NCBI GenBank assembly: GCA_964291305.2
Contig: OZ219783.1
Span: 124,001 to 188,000 of the forward strand
Direction: 5' to 3'
Length of the DNA: 64,000 nucleotides
Source of the DNA: VXNF01 sp964291305
Lineage (GTDB): Bacteria; Actinomycetota; Acidimicrobiia; Acidimicrobiales; CATQHL01
Of this stretch, positions 52,860 through 61,457 are shown piece after piece; the stretch's first letter is position 1, and each line of letters starts with the position of its first letter. A program made the position numbers and the translations under genes. The notes beneath the pieces were generated by a model. That model was not told the DNA's origin and did no database searches. It worked only from the letters and a program-made list of their open reading frames with translations.

Positions 52860-53171
52860 ATGAGCGCCGGTAGCGTCGTCGCCCTCGCTGATGGGGCCGT
52901 GTTGGCCGGTGCGCTGGCGACGGCTCTTAAGATTTGTGCTGCCGTGATCGGCGGCCTCGTGATTTTTTGGTTGGGGATCCTGATGCTCCGCTTGCTGTCT
53001 CAGCCCCAGCCCGAACCGCCGCCCCCGGGCGAGTTGCGCAAGGTGCGGATTGCATATCGCTGCAGCCTTTGTGGAACCGAAGTCCGCATGACTATCGCTC
53101 CGCTGGAGGATCCAGACCCGCCTCGCCACTGCGGCGAGGAGATGGCAGTCCTCGCCCCCATAGAGGATTGA
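52860..53171 (+). CDS. Small membrane protein with zinc-ribbon-like tail
   Basis: 103 residues. One hydrophobic helix at about 20-45, a Pro-rich linker, then a soluble tail with Cys-x2-Cys (YRCSLCGTEVRM) and a later HCG (PPRHCGEEM), like a small zinc ribbon. No family recognised. The start codon lies in a short repeat: ATGAGCGCCAGACATG occurs at 52818 and again at 52847, the first spanning the end of the thiolase homologue, so the real start could be another nearby codon. Confidence 0.6.
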   Translation: MSAGSVVALADGAVLAGALATALKICAAVIGGLVIFWLGILMLRLLSQPQPEPPPPGELRKVRIAYRCSLCGTEVRMTIAPLEDPDPPRHCGEEMAVLAPIED

Positions 53172-53284
53172 GCGACCGGGAATCAGAGTTTTCCACAACC
53201 GTGAATACCCTGTGGGTAATTACGAGTGTGTAGTTTGCAGCTCTCAACTAGTGGGTCGCTAGCTGTGGCCTTCAGTCGTGGGCT

Positions 53285-53551
53285 CTAGTGCAGTTGGGTT
53301 GCGGCGATCACCCCGCCGAGGATTAGTCCCAGCCCCGCCAGCAGCCACCAGTTGCTTGTGCCGCCCGGAATCAACCCCAGGTAATTAATGATGATGAGGA
53401 CTGTGCCAGCGGCGAGCAGGCCGAACAGCAGGATCGGAACCCAGACGGGGCTGACCTTGACCTCTGGGGGCATGAATTGCTCGCCCGCCGGTCGCGTCCC
53501 CTTAGGGGTCACCCTGCCGCCTTGAACTTTGCGTTTGGGAGGATTTGCCAT
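53285..53551 (-). CDS. crgA: Cell division protein CrgA
   Basis: 88 residues from ATG 53551. Basic N-terminus, then two membrane helices: SPVWVPILLFGLLAAGTVL followed by IINYL and the NWWLLAGLGLILGG segment. This is the CrgA pattern of a small actinobacterial septum protein that interacts with FtsZ and penicillin-binding proteins. It diverges from the trpG-like gene by 35 bp and stands near pknB, the arrangement known from mycobacteria. Confidence 0.85.
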   Translation of the reverse strand: MANPPKRKVQGGRVTPKGTRPAGEQFMPPEVKVSPVWVPILLFGLLAAGTVLIIINYLGLIPGGTSNWWLLAGLGLILGGVIAATQLH

Positions 53552-53586
53552 GGTTGCAGGATAGGCGCCCGGTACCCTCAGCACCC

Positions 53587-54180
53587 GTGCGCCGCCGCGT
53601 ACTGGTCCTCGACAACTACGACTCGTTCGTCTACATCCTTGTCCAGTACCTGCGCGAACTTGGCGCGGAGACGATCGTTGCCCGCAACGACCAGGTCACC
53701 GTGGCTGAGGCCGTAGCGCTGTCGCCCGATGCGCTGCTTGTCAGCCCCGGCCCCGGCCGCCCGAGCGATGCCGGAGTCTGCTGCGCCACCATTGCGGAGT
53801 TGGCGGGCCGCTGTCCGATCCTAGGAGTGTGCTTGGGGCACCAGTGCATTGCCGAGGTCTTCGGGGGGAGCATCGTGCGTGCCCCGGGGGTTATGCACGG
53901 TAAGGTCTCGGAGATCCATCACGACGGCACCGGCGTGCTAGAGGGGGTGACCAACCCGCTGCAGGCCACTCGCTATCACTCGCTGGTAGTAGAACCCTCC
54001 TCGGTGCCCGAAAGTCTGCAGGTCACAGCCACTACTGCTGACGGCATCATCATGGGATTACGCCACCGTTCTCTGGCCATCGAGGGGCTTCAGTTCCATC
54101 CCGAGTCGCAGATGACCATTGATGGTCACGCTATTTTGGCGAACTTCCTCAAAGCGCGGAGTCTGGCGCCGGCCAGCTAG
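53587..54180 (+). CDS. trpG: Anthranilate/aminodeoxychorismate synthase glutamine amidotransferase
   Basis: 197 residues from GTG 53587. Class I amidotransferase: LDNYDSFVYILVQYL, SPGPGRPSDAG, nucleophile Cys in GVCLGHQ, and His-Glu in LQFHPES. It supplies ammonia from glutamine to chorismate. TrpG and PabA cannot be separated by sequence alone; the crgA-pknB context matches actinobacterial trpG/pabA. Converges on pknB with 3 bp between the stops. Confidence 0.9.
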   Translation: MRRRVLVLDNYDSFVYILVQYLRELGAETIVARNDQVTVAEAVALSPDALLVSPGPGRPSDAGVCCATIAELAGRCPILGVCLGHQCIAEVFGGSIVRAPGVMHGKVSEIHHDGTGVLEGVTNPLQATRYHSLVVEPSSVPESLQVTATTADGIIMGLRHRSLAIEGLQFHPESQMTIDGHAILANFLKARSLAPAS

Positions 54181-54183
54181 CTC

Positions 54184-56349
54184 CTAGGGCGCCGGTTGTG
54201 GTGTCAACGCCGGCGGGATGAGCCCGTCGTCGGTGGTTTCAGCGCCCTGGTTAGGTACCCCCGCTCGAGGCACTAGCTCTTCCCCCGATGTCGGATCTAC
54301 CTCGCCGGTGACGTAGAGCGTGAGGATCGAACTGGGAGTGATCTGGGTTCCGGCTGTGGGACTCTGCGCCACGATCAGACCAGTTGCTTCTCCTGGCATC
54401 GGAGCTACGGCCACCACGTCGGCGGTGACCCCGAGCGTGTCGAGTTGGATAAAAGCGGTCGTCGGGCTGAGACCCGTTAGGTCGGGCATTACCAAGACAT
54501 CCGGACCCGTGGAGACGTAAATGATTACTTGGTTGCCTTCGGCTATCTGACTGCCTACCGCGGGCTCAGTACGGATTACTAGCCCTTGGGCGACAATGTC
54601 AGATGCCTCGGTTTGGCTTACGACCACCAGTCGGGCGTTAGTGATCGCTACCGCCGCGGCGACATCGTTCATCCCCACCACGTTGGGCACCAGGATGGCC
54701 ACCGGGCCTGTTGAGACGTTCAGCGTCACGGCGGCACCGGCCGCGTGTGCCACTAGCGGTGCCGGCTCCTGGTCCAGGACCTCGCCGGCGGGCCGGTCGC
54801 TACCCACTTGGACGAGAGTTACGGTGAAACCCGCCGCCCTCAGAGTCCGTTCGGCATCGATGGCTTGCCAACTCAGGACGTTGGGCACCGGAACCGCAGA
54901 GGCTCCCGCGCTTATCGTGAGAGTGATGGCCGACCCGCCGGGGGCCAGCTTTGTGCCGGCGCGAGGCTGCTGATTGAAGACGCGGCCGGCGGGAACCTCG
55001 GCGTTCGCCTCTCGCACCGTAACAACTGAGAACCCAGCGGACTCCAGCGTGCGCACTGCTACCGCTTCCTCCAGTTGATACACCGACGGCACATCGATCG
55101 TGGCCGGAGCGGCCGGACCGGTGTTGTCATCGGACCCAAGCACGTTCACTAAGACCACGATCAGAATCAGCAGAACTACCAACAGAACGGCAAAGCCCAC
55201 AAAGAAGAGCCCCGAGCGGCGTTGCCGTTCTAGCCGTCGGTAGTTGTCTCGGCTGCCGCTGCGGTAGCTGCGGGATCGCTCGCCGTAGCCGGGAGGTCGA
55301 CGGGCCGCGGCACCTTTGGACGGCGCTCGACGCACTGGTTCCCCAGCAGGTCTCTGGCGCGGTTGAGGCGTGGGTTGGGGCTGCTGGCGCACCGGCGGGG
55401 TGGCCGTCTCTGGCTGACGATCCTCCTGCCGAGTCTGCCTGGTTTGCGCTGGCGCCGGTGGGGCTGGCGCTGGTCTGGGTGGCTCCGCTGGGGCCTCAGG
55501 CGCGAGCCGGTCGAGTCGTTGGCGCACGATCTGGAGGTGCTCGCATAAGTCGTCGGCGCTCTGGTAGCGGTCCTCGGGGTCCTTGGCGAGCAGCCGCATC
55601 GTGAGCGACTCCAGCGCCCGGGGTACCCCCTGGGCAATTTCACGCAGGGGTACTGGCGGTGTCTGCACGTGTTGGTAGGCAACAGCCATGGGCGTGTCGC
55701 CTCTAAACGGTGGGTACCCCGACAGCATCTCGTAGAGCACCACGCCGAGGGAGTAGAGATCACTGCGGGCGTCAGTTGGCTCGCCGCGGGCCTGCTCCGG
55801 CGAAAGGTAGGTGGAGGTGCCGACCACCGTACCTGCCTCAGCGAGGCCCACTGAGCGGTCTCGCCCCATCATGGCGGCGATGCCAAAGTCGGTGACTTTG
55901 ACGTGACCGTCATTGCTTAGCAGCAAGTTCTGTGGCTTGATGTCTCGGTGCACTATGCCCGCACGGTTAGCGCATGCCAAGGCGGCGGCCACCTCGAAGG
56001 CAATAGTGGCTGCAGCCTTCGAGCCGAGCGCCCCTCGCGCTGTGATGATCTCGGCGAGGCTGTGCCCGCTCACGTACTCCATAACGATGAAATAGCGCTC
56101 GCCCCGGCGTCCCCAGTCGTAGACGCCGACGATGTTGGGGTGGCTTAGCCCGGCAGCGGAGCGTGCCTCTCGACGCAGACGCTCAGCGAAAGTCGGATCG
56201 GAGGCGAACTGCGAGTGCAGCATCTTCAACGCCACGTTCCGGTCTAGTTGGAGATCTCTGGCCAAATAGACGGTGGCCATCCCGCCCTGGGCCAGGCGAT
56301 GTCGGACTTCGTAGCGCCCACCAAGGGTCGGTGGTTTCTGGACTGCCAT
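54184..56349 (-). CDS. pknB: Serine/threonine protein kinase with PASTA domains (PknB-like)
   Basis: 721 residues. Kinase domain about 11-270: glycine loop LAQGGMATVY, VALKML lysine, HRDIKPQN catalytic loop, DFG in VTDFGIAA and a TSTYLSPEQARG activation segment. A Pro/Arg-rich linker follows, a membrane helix at about 385-410 (LLVVLLILIVVLVNVLG), then four PASTA repeats beginning DVPSVYQLEEAVAV and ending at TLYVTGE. PASTA domains sense peptidoglycan fragments; the kinase controls cell wall synthesis and division. The phosphatase gene lies 51 bp upstream on the same strand. Confidence 0.95.
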   Translation of the reverse strand: MAVQKPPTLGGRYEVRHRLAQGGMATVYLARDLQLDRNVALKMLHSQFASDPTFAERLRREARSAAGLSHPNIVGVYDWGRRGERYFIVMEYVSGHSLAEIITARGALGSKAAATIAFEVAAALACANRAGIVHRDIKPQNLLLSNDGHVKVTDFGIAAMMGRDRSVGLAEAGTVVGTSTYLSPEQARGEPTDARSDLYSLGVVLYEMLSGYPPFRGDTPMAVAYQHVQTPPVPLREIAQGVPRALESLTMRLLAKDPEDRYQSADDLCEHLQIVRQRLDRLAPEAPAEPPRPAPAPPAPAQTRQTRQEDRQPETATPPVRQQPQPTPQPRQRPAGEPVRRAPSKGAAARRPPGYGERSRSYRSGSRDNYRRLERQRRSGLFFVGFAVLLVVLLILIVVLVNVLGSDDNTGPAAPATIDVPSVYQLEEAVAVRTLESAGFSVVTVREANAEVPAGRVFNQQPRAGTKLAPGGSAITLTISAGASAVPVPNVLSWQAIDAERTLRAAGFTVTLVQVGSDRPAGEVLDQEPAPLVAHAAGAAVTLNVSTGPVAILVPNVVGMNDVAAAVAITNARLVVVSQTEASDIVAQGLVIRTEPAVGSQIAEGNQVIIYVSTGPDVLVMPDLTGLSPTTAFIQLDTLGVTADVVAVAPMPGEATGLIVAQSPTAGTQITPSSILTLYVTGEVDPTSGEELVPRAGVPNQGAETTDDGLIPPALTPQPAP

Positions 56350-56400
56350 ACTGCAGAAAAGTCTACGAGGCTGGCGCCGCGGCCTCCGGGAGGCGTCGAC

Positions 56401-57207
56401 TCATCGCAGCGGTTGGATCTCGAGCGCCACGATGTCAGCGACTATCACGGTGATGTTGTCGCTGCCGCCACGATCGTTGGCTGCTCCCACGAGTTTGGCA
56501 GCGGTCAGCTCTGGTGGCTCCTCGACGGTCAGCAACGCGGCGATATCGGCGTCGGCCAGTTCCCGGGTTAGACCGTCGCTTGTCAGGAGATAACGGTCGC
56601 CGTCAGCGGCGTCAAAGGTCCATATGTCCACCTCGCATGGCGCAGGGAAGGCGCCAACTACCCGGGTCAGCTTGCCAGCTTGCGACTTTTTCTGAGCCTC
56701 TGGCGCACTCAGCCCCATTCGCTCGTATTCGTTCCCGATGTTGTGATCCCAGGTGACTTGCTCCAGCCGGCCGTGGCTGAAGCGATAAATCCGTGAATCC
56801 CCGACGTTGGCCAGGACAACTCGCCCGGCTGGATCTAGCGCCAGGGCGCACAATGTTGTGCACATCTCCTCCAACTCCGGCTGGCCAGCGGCACGCTGCC
56901 GCACAACCCGGTGCGCCTCGGCGAAAGCGCCTCGGAGGCTCTCGGCTTCGGCGACGGGGCCCAAGGAACACAGAGACTCTATGGCCAAAGTTGAGGCCAG
57001 GCCCCCGCCGGCGTGCCCGCCCAGGCCATCGGCTACCGCCACAAGGGTGTCGGTTAGCAGGAAGGCGTCCTCGTTGGACTGGCGCTTCCGTCCCGTGTCG
57101 CTACAGCCTCTGGCGTTGAGGCCAAAGCTCCACCGGTTTGTACCGCGGTGTCTCGAACCTGCCGCCGCTACTCGTTCGCGCCATATTGCGGTGCGGCGTT
57201 CGGGCAT
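56401..57207 (-). CDS. pstP: PP2C-type protein phosphatase (PstP-like)
   Basis: 268 residues. PPM metal-site motifs: RQSNEDAFLL, VAVADGLGGHAGG, ANVGDSRIYRF, TSDGLTREL and GGSDNITVIVAD. Unlike mycobacterial PstP there is no C-terminal membrane helix or extracellular part, so it should be cytoplasmic. It would reverse PknB phosphorylation and precedes pknB in the same direction. The pknA, pbpA and rodA genes that usually lie in this block are absent here. Confidence 0.9.
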   Translation of the reverse strand: MPERRTAIWRERVAAAGSRHRGTNRWSFGLNARGCSDTGRKRQSNEDAFLLTDTLVAVADGLGGHAGGGLASTLAIESLCSLGPVAEAESLRGAFAEAHRVVRQRAAGQPELEEMCTTLCALALDPAGRVVLANVGDSRIYRFSHGRLEQVTWDHNIGNEYERMGLSAPEAQKKSQAGKLTRVVGAFPAPCEVDIWTFDAADGDRYLLTSDGLTRELADADIAALLTVEEPPELTAAKLVGAANDRGGSDNITVIVADIVALEIQPLR

Positions 57208-57313
57208 CGACTCAATTCTAGCTGGTGACCCTAATCAGTGCGGTTGCAAAGCTTCGAGTAGGGCACCGCTGGTCGTGCTAGTGCAGGTGCTGCGTTGTAG
57301 CCTTGCCGGACCG

Positions 57314-57399
<86 letters not shown>

Positions 57400-57462
57400 C
57401 GGCCCTCAAGTGTCTGCGGAAGCGCCGGCTCAGTTCCCAGAGAGCGTTTGCCAGATTGGCTT

Positions 57463-57918
57463 TCAGCTCTGGCTGCGCCAGTCGTCGGAGGTTGGGACTA
57501 GCGGAAGCTGCCCCGGACGCTGTGGCTCGGCGTTCAGCAGGTGCGTGGCTGCCCGTTCGAAGTAGTCCAGTAATTCACCTGCTAGGTCAGTGGGCGCGCC
57601 AGATGATTCAACAGCAGCGGTCATGTGACTCATCCAGGCGTCTCGCTCCTGACGGCCGATTCTGAATGGCAGGTGGCGGGCGCGCAGCATGGGGTGGCCG
57701 CGTCGCTGGCTGTAATCGTCTGGTCCACCCCAATACTGGATGAGGAAGTCGCGCAGGTTGGCCTTGGCGTCATTCAAGTCCTCGGGATACATCGGTGCTA
57801 GCACGGAATCATCTGCCACTCCGGCGTAAAAGCGCTCCACCAGGGTTTCGAAGAAGTCCGCTCCACCCAACTGCGCGTATACCGAGACGGGGACCGCGTC
57901 GCCCTTGGAGGAGACCAT
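57463..57918 (-). CDS. Truncated haemoglobin, group II (GlbO-like)
   Basis: 151 residues from ATG 57918; upstream extension shows no similarity. Globin 2/2 fold: VYAQLGGADFFETLVERFY, DDSVLAPMYPEDL, LIQYWGGPDDYSQRRGHPML and the proximal His in RARHLPFRIG. The Trp-containing distal pocket pattern fits group II. It binds oxygen or handles NO or peroxide near the membrane. It diverges from the isochorismatase-like gene. Confidence 0.9.
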   Translation of the reverse strand: MVSSKGDAVPVSVYAQLGGADFFETLVERFYAGVADDSVLAPMYPEDLNDAKANLRDFLIQYWGGPDDYSQRRGHPMLRARHLPFRIGRQERDAWMSHMTAAVESSGAPTDLAGELLDYFERAATHLLNAEPQRPGQLPLVPTSDDWRSQS

Positions 57919-58017
57919 GGCCCAATTCTGCCAGCCACAGCACCGTTCGCGTGCACCCTTGTGTCCCCACAGGGGTGTCGTCCGGCAGCCAGCCATAGGA
58001 ACTAATAGAGTCTGTCT

Positions 58018-58644
58018 ATGGCACCCTCCCTGACAGAGATCCTCCAGCCCTCCCGAACAGCCGTTGTGCTACAGGAATGTCAGAACGGCATCATCGGGAC
58101 CGAATCTGGCTTGCCGGCCATGGCCGAGGCTGCCCGCTCCTCGGGCTGTATCGACGCCGTGGTTCGGCTAGTACACGCGGCTCGCAGCGCGGGCGTGCGT
58201 GTTATTCACAGCGTCTTCCATCAGCGTGCCGACGGTTGGGGCGACAACACCGACCTGGGCCTCTTCAAAGCGATTGACGAGTCGCCGGTGAAGTTGCGCC
58301 CCGGCAGCGCCGCCGTTGGGGTGCTAGAGGAGATCGGTGTAGCGCCTGCCGATTTTACAATCGTCCGCCATCATGGCGTCTCGCCTTTCCCGACCAGCGA
58401 GTTAGACCCTGTGCTGCGAAACGAGAAGATCAGCACGATCGTTCCCGCTGGGGTTTCGGTGAACTGGGCCATAACTGGCCTCACCTTCGATGCCATCAAC
58501 CGGGGCTACGACGTGGTCATCCCCCGCGACGCCGTGACCGGCATCCCGTCGGAGTACGTGGAGTTGGCCATCGAGCACTCGCTGGCATTTGTCTCAACCA
58601 TCTCCAGCACCGAAGAGATTGTGGCCGCTTGGTCGAACTCTTGA
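58018..58644 (+). CDS. Isochorismatase-fold protein lacking the usual catalytic residues
   Basis: 208 residues. The cysteine-hydrolase fold is clear (VRLVHAARSAGVRVIHSVFH, DAINRGYDVVIPRDAV), but the triad is altered. The first Asp is Glu in VLQECQNG; the Lys region reads IVRHHGVSPF with Arg/His; and the nucleophile Cys position in GVSVNWAITGLT is Ala. Hydrolysis by the known mechanism is unlikely. It may be a conserved non-hydrolytic subfamily, since QECQNG looks deliberate rather than decayed. Function unknown. Confidence 0.7.
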   Translation: MAPSLTEILQPSRTAVVLQECQNGIIGTESGLPAMAEAARSSGCIDAVVRLVHAARSAGVRVIHSVFHQRADGWGDNTDLGLFKAIDESPVKLRPGSAAVGVLEEIGVAPADFTIVRHHGVSPFPTSELDPVLRNEKISTIVPAGVSVNWAITGLTFDAINRGYDVVIPRDAVTGIPSEYVELAIEHSLAFVSTISSTEEIVAAWSNS

Positions 58645-58671
58645 CTTAGCCGCGTCGTAGTGGGCGCGGCG

Positions 58672-59430
58672 TCAGAGCCGGTCCTGCATAAACGGGAAGG
58701 CTTGGCGAGTTTCAGCAACCCGGGCCGGGTTTACCTCAGCGATGAGAGTGGCCTCTACTTCGGACCCGGCGGCGAGGACTACACCCAAAGGGTCAACTAT
58801 GCGACTATCGCCGGCGTAGTCCAGACCGCCACCTGACCCCACGCGGTTCACCCCAACCACGTAGGCCTGGTTCTCGACCGCCCGGGCTACCAGTAGCGCC
58901 TGCCAGTGGGAGCGTCGCGGGCGTGGCCAGTTGGCCGGCACTAGGTAAAGGTCGGTTTCTGCTGCAATCGACCAGAACTCGGTGGCAAAACGCAGGTCGT
59001 AGCAGACGAAGAGGCTGACTCGAAGGTCGTCCACCTGCACCGTTAGGGTCTTGTCGCCGGCGTCGTAGACCAAATGCTCGTTGCCGTAGCTGAAAGGGTG
59101 AATCTTGGCGTAGCTGGCCAACTCGTCGCCAGGACCCGCCAGCACTAGACGATTGCACGGGCGGGCGTCACCTGGTGCCAGAATCGGGATTGAACCGCAC
59201 AGCCAGACGTCTAGCCCAGCGGCTGTGTCCCGCAGGAACCGCGTGCTGGCTCCGTCGGGTGGCTCGGTTATGCGGTCGGTATTTAGGGAGAAGCCGTAGC
59301 TGAACATCTCGGTTAGTACTACGAGCCGTGCTCCGGCTGCGGCGGCTCCGGCGATCATCGGCTCTAGCCGGTCGAAGTTGGCCTGGCGGTCCTCCCAGAC
59401 GATGTCGTGCTGTAGCGCGGCGACTTTCAC
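58672..59430 (-). CDS. Omega-amidase-type carbon-nitrogen hydrolase (Nit2-like)
   Basis: 252 residues. Nitrilase triad: Glu in LTEMFSYGFS, Lys in YAKIHPFSYGNE and Cys in FVCYDLRFATEFW. The FSYGNEH segment and small size match omega-amidase, which hydrolyses alpha-ketoglutaramate or alpha-ketosuccinamate. Its ATG overlaps the stop of the transaminase gene by 4 bp. Together they form the glutamine transaminase / omega-amidase route, which also regenerates methionine from its keto acid. Confidence 0.85.
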   Translation of the reverse strand: MKVAALQHDIVWEDRQANFDRLEPMIAGAAAAGARLVVLTEMFSYGFSLNTDRITEPPDGASTRFLRDTAAGLDVWLCGSIPILAPGDARPCNRLVLAGPGDELASYAKIHPFSYGNEHLVYDAGDKTLTVQVDDLRVSLFVCYDLRFATEFWSIAAETDLYLVPANWPRPRRSHWQALLVARAVENQAYVVGVNRVGSGGGLDYAGDSRIVDPLGVVLAAGSEVEATLIAEVNPARVAETRQAFPFMQDRL

Positions 59431-60614
59431 TTGGGTTGTCCCTGCGTGTCCGGGCGGAGCGTGGCCAACCTCGTCACGGCTTCGCTAATCACCTCGGGCC
59501 GCTTGCAGCAGGCAAACCGTACTAGCGGCCGCCCTACGGCTTTTCTGTCGTAGAAAACCAAGCTAGGCACCGCTACCACCCCGCAGCGTTCCGGCAGAGA
59601 CCAGCAGAAGTCCACTCCGTCGCTCTCGCCTAGGCGGGCTAGATGAGTCGTCACGAAGTAGGTACCAGCTGAGTTCCACACCTCGAAACCGGCGTCTTGT
59701 AGCCCAGCGCTGAGTCGGTCGCGCCGTTCCTGCAGGCCGGAAGCCAGCTCAGCGAAGTAGTCGTCACCTAGCTTGAGGCCTGCGGCAATGGCGTACTGGA
59801 AGGGGCCGCCACTCACGTAGGTGAGGAACTGCTTGGCTGTCCGCACTGCCGTGACTAGCTCTGGCGTGGCGCATAACCAGCCGATTTTCCAGCCCGTAGT
59901 CGAGAAGGTCTTGCCCCCCGAGCTGATGGTGACCGTCCGCTGGCTCATGCCCGGCAGCGTGGCGAGAGGTATGTGCTCGCCCTCGTAGACGATGTGCTCG
60001 TAGACCTCATCGGTCACCACTAACAGGTCGTGGCGTATGGCCAGCTCGGCTACGTGCTCCAACTCGGTCTGGCTGAAGACCTTGCCGGTGGGATTGTGCG
60101 GCGAGTTCAACAGGATCAGTCGCGTGCGCGGTCCAATAGCGGCTTCAAGTTCCTCGGGGACGTAGCTGGAGTCTGGGCCAGACAGCAGAACCGGACGGCG
60201 AACCGCCCCGGCCATGGCGATTCCGGCGGCATAGCTGTCGTAGTAGGGCTCAAAGCACACCACCTCGTCGCCCACCTCGCAGAGCGATATGAGGGCGGCG
60301 GCAATCGCCTCAGTGGCGCCTGCGGTTATAAGCACTTCGGTGTCGGGGTCGTAGGAGAGGTCGTAGAAGCGCTTCTGGTGTGCGGCCACTGCGTGCCGCA
60401 GCTCTGGTATGCCGATGCCGGGCGGGTACTGGTTGCGTCCGCTGCCAATGGCCTCGACCGCTGCCTGAAGCACCTCGGGCGGCCCGTCGCTATCGGGGAA
60501 CCCCTGGCCCAGGTTGATAGCGCCGGTCCGCACGGCCAGGGCGGACATCTCGGCGAAGATGGTTGCGCCGAACCCTTGCAGCCGAGTCGTGAGGTAGGGG
60601 GCTCTTTGGGTCAT
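59427..60614 (-). CDS. Class I aminotransferase (methionine/glutamine transaminase K-like)
   Basis: 395 residues. Fold type I: INLGQGFPDSDGPPEV, YPPGIGIPELRHAVA, LNSPHNPTGKVFS and Schiff-base Lys in ISSGGKTFSTTGWKIGW. The sequence is of the kynurenine aminotransferase / YbdL group, which uses glutamine or methionine. Coupled by a 4-bp overlap to the omega-amidase gene, it would make transamination irreversible and salvage methylthio keto acids. Confidence 0.88.
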   Translation of the reverse strand: MTQRAPYLTTRLQGFGATIFAEMSALAVRTGAINLGQGFPDSDGPPEVLQAAVEAIGSGRNQYPPGIGIPELRHAVAAHQKRFYDLSYDPDTEVLITAGATEAIAAALISLCEVGDEVVCFEPYYDSYAAGIAMAGAVRRPVLLSGPDSSYVPEELEAAIGPRTRLILLNSPHNPTGKVFSQTELEHVAELAIRHDLLVVTDEVYEHIVYEGEHIPLATLPGMSQRTVTISSGGKTFSTTGWKIGWLCATPELVTAVRTAKQFLTYVSGGPFQYAIAAGLKLGDDYFAELASGLQERRDRLSAGLQDAGFEVWNSAGTYFVTTHLARLGESDGVDFCWSLPERCGVVAVPSLVFYDRKAVGRPLVRFACCKRPEVISEAVTRLATLRPDTQGQPK

Positions 60615-60653
60615 GCCGCGAGCCTAGGTTCGTGCTTTGTTAGCGCCTGAAGA

Positions 60654-61124
60654 TCAACCGCCTATTTGCGACTGCAGGTAGCGCTCGACGCCAATGTCTC
60701 GGATGATCTGCTCCTGTGACTCGATCCAGTCGAGGTGTTCCTCTTCGCTCACCACCAGTTGCTCCAGCATCTCCCGGGTTCCCGGATCTCCCTCACTGAC
60801 AGCTAGTTCCACCCCACGGCGGTACATGGCAACGGCGTCTTCCTCTTGGGCCTTGTCGGCCGCCAACTGTTCTGGCACGGTTTCGCCGATGCAGACGCTG
60901 TTTAGCCGCTGCATGTTTGGCATTCCATCCAGCAGCAGGATCCGGTCAATGAGCTTCTCGGCGTCGCCCATCTCCTCGACGGACTCTTCGCGGAACTTGG
61001 CTGCGAGCCGCAAGTAGCCCCAGTTCTCGCAGATCTTGGCGTGCGCGAAGTACTGGTTGATGGCTGTCAACTCTGATGTCAGCGCCTCGTTGAGGAACTC
61101 GATGATTTTCGGTGACCCCTTCAT
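60654..61124 (-). CDS. bfr: Bacterioferritin
   Basis: 156 residues, full length. Ferroxidase ligands Glu18 (LTSELTAINQYF), Glu51 and haem Met52 (VEEMGDAEKL), Glu94, Glu127 and His130 (SEEEHLDWIE) are present. The position of His54 in well-studied bacterioferritins is Asp here (EEMGD instead of EEMxH). It stores iron as a 24-mer with haem at dimer interfaces. The start overlaps the ferredoxin stop by 4 bp (ATGA). Confidence 0.92.
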   Translation of the reverse strand: MKGSPKIIEFLNEALTSELTAINQYFAHAKICENWGYLRLAAKFREESVEEMGDAEKLIDRILLLDGMPNMQRLNSVCIGETVPEQLAADKAQEEDAVAMYRRGVELAVSEGDPGTREMLEQLVVSEEEHLDWIESQEQIIRDIGVERYLQSQIGG

Positions 61125-61333
61125 GGCGTCAGTTTACCGGCCGCTGGTAAGTGAGAGATTGGCTGTCGTGGACTTCGGGCCTCGTCCAGTACTTGTTGGA
61201 TAGAATCCCGGCAACCTCCGCATTGCGTCCCTGCCCCACAACGCTCGATGACATCTTCCACCGTCAGGGGCTCCCCGCCGGCGACGGCTTGGATAAGTCG
61301 ATCGTTTATAGCCAGACAGTGGCAGACGATCAT
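61121..61333 (-). CDS. bfd: Bacterioferritin-associated ferredoxin
   Basis: 70 residues from ATG 61333. [2Fe-2S] ligands Cys4 and Cys6 (MIVCHC) and Cys38 and Cys41 (GTQCGGCRD) in the usual Bfd spacing; an extra Cys32 is also seen. It donates electrons to bacterioferritin to release stored iron. Translationally coupled to bfr. The C-terminal tail from about residue 50 is a non-conserved extension. Confidence 0.9.
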   Translation of the reverse strand: MIVCHCLAINDRLIQAVAGGEPLTVEDVIERCGAGTQCGGCRDSIQQVLDEARSPRQPISHLPAAGKLTP

Positions 61334-61457
61334 CGCTGGCCTCGAGACATCGGGGTTAGGTGCTCTTAACCTAGCCGGGGCTGAAATAAGCCACAACAGC
61401 AATACCCGTTGGCAATACCTGTTGGGCATTCCCGAGCCCGGAACGGCTCTCCGGCGA

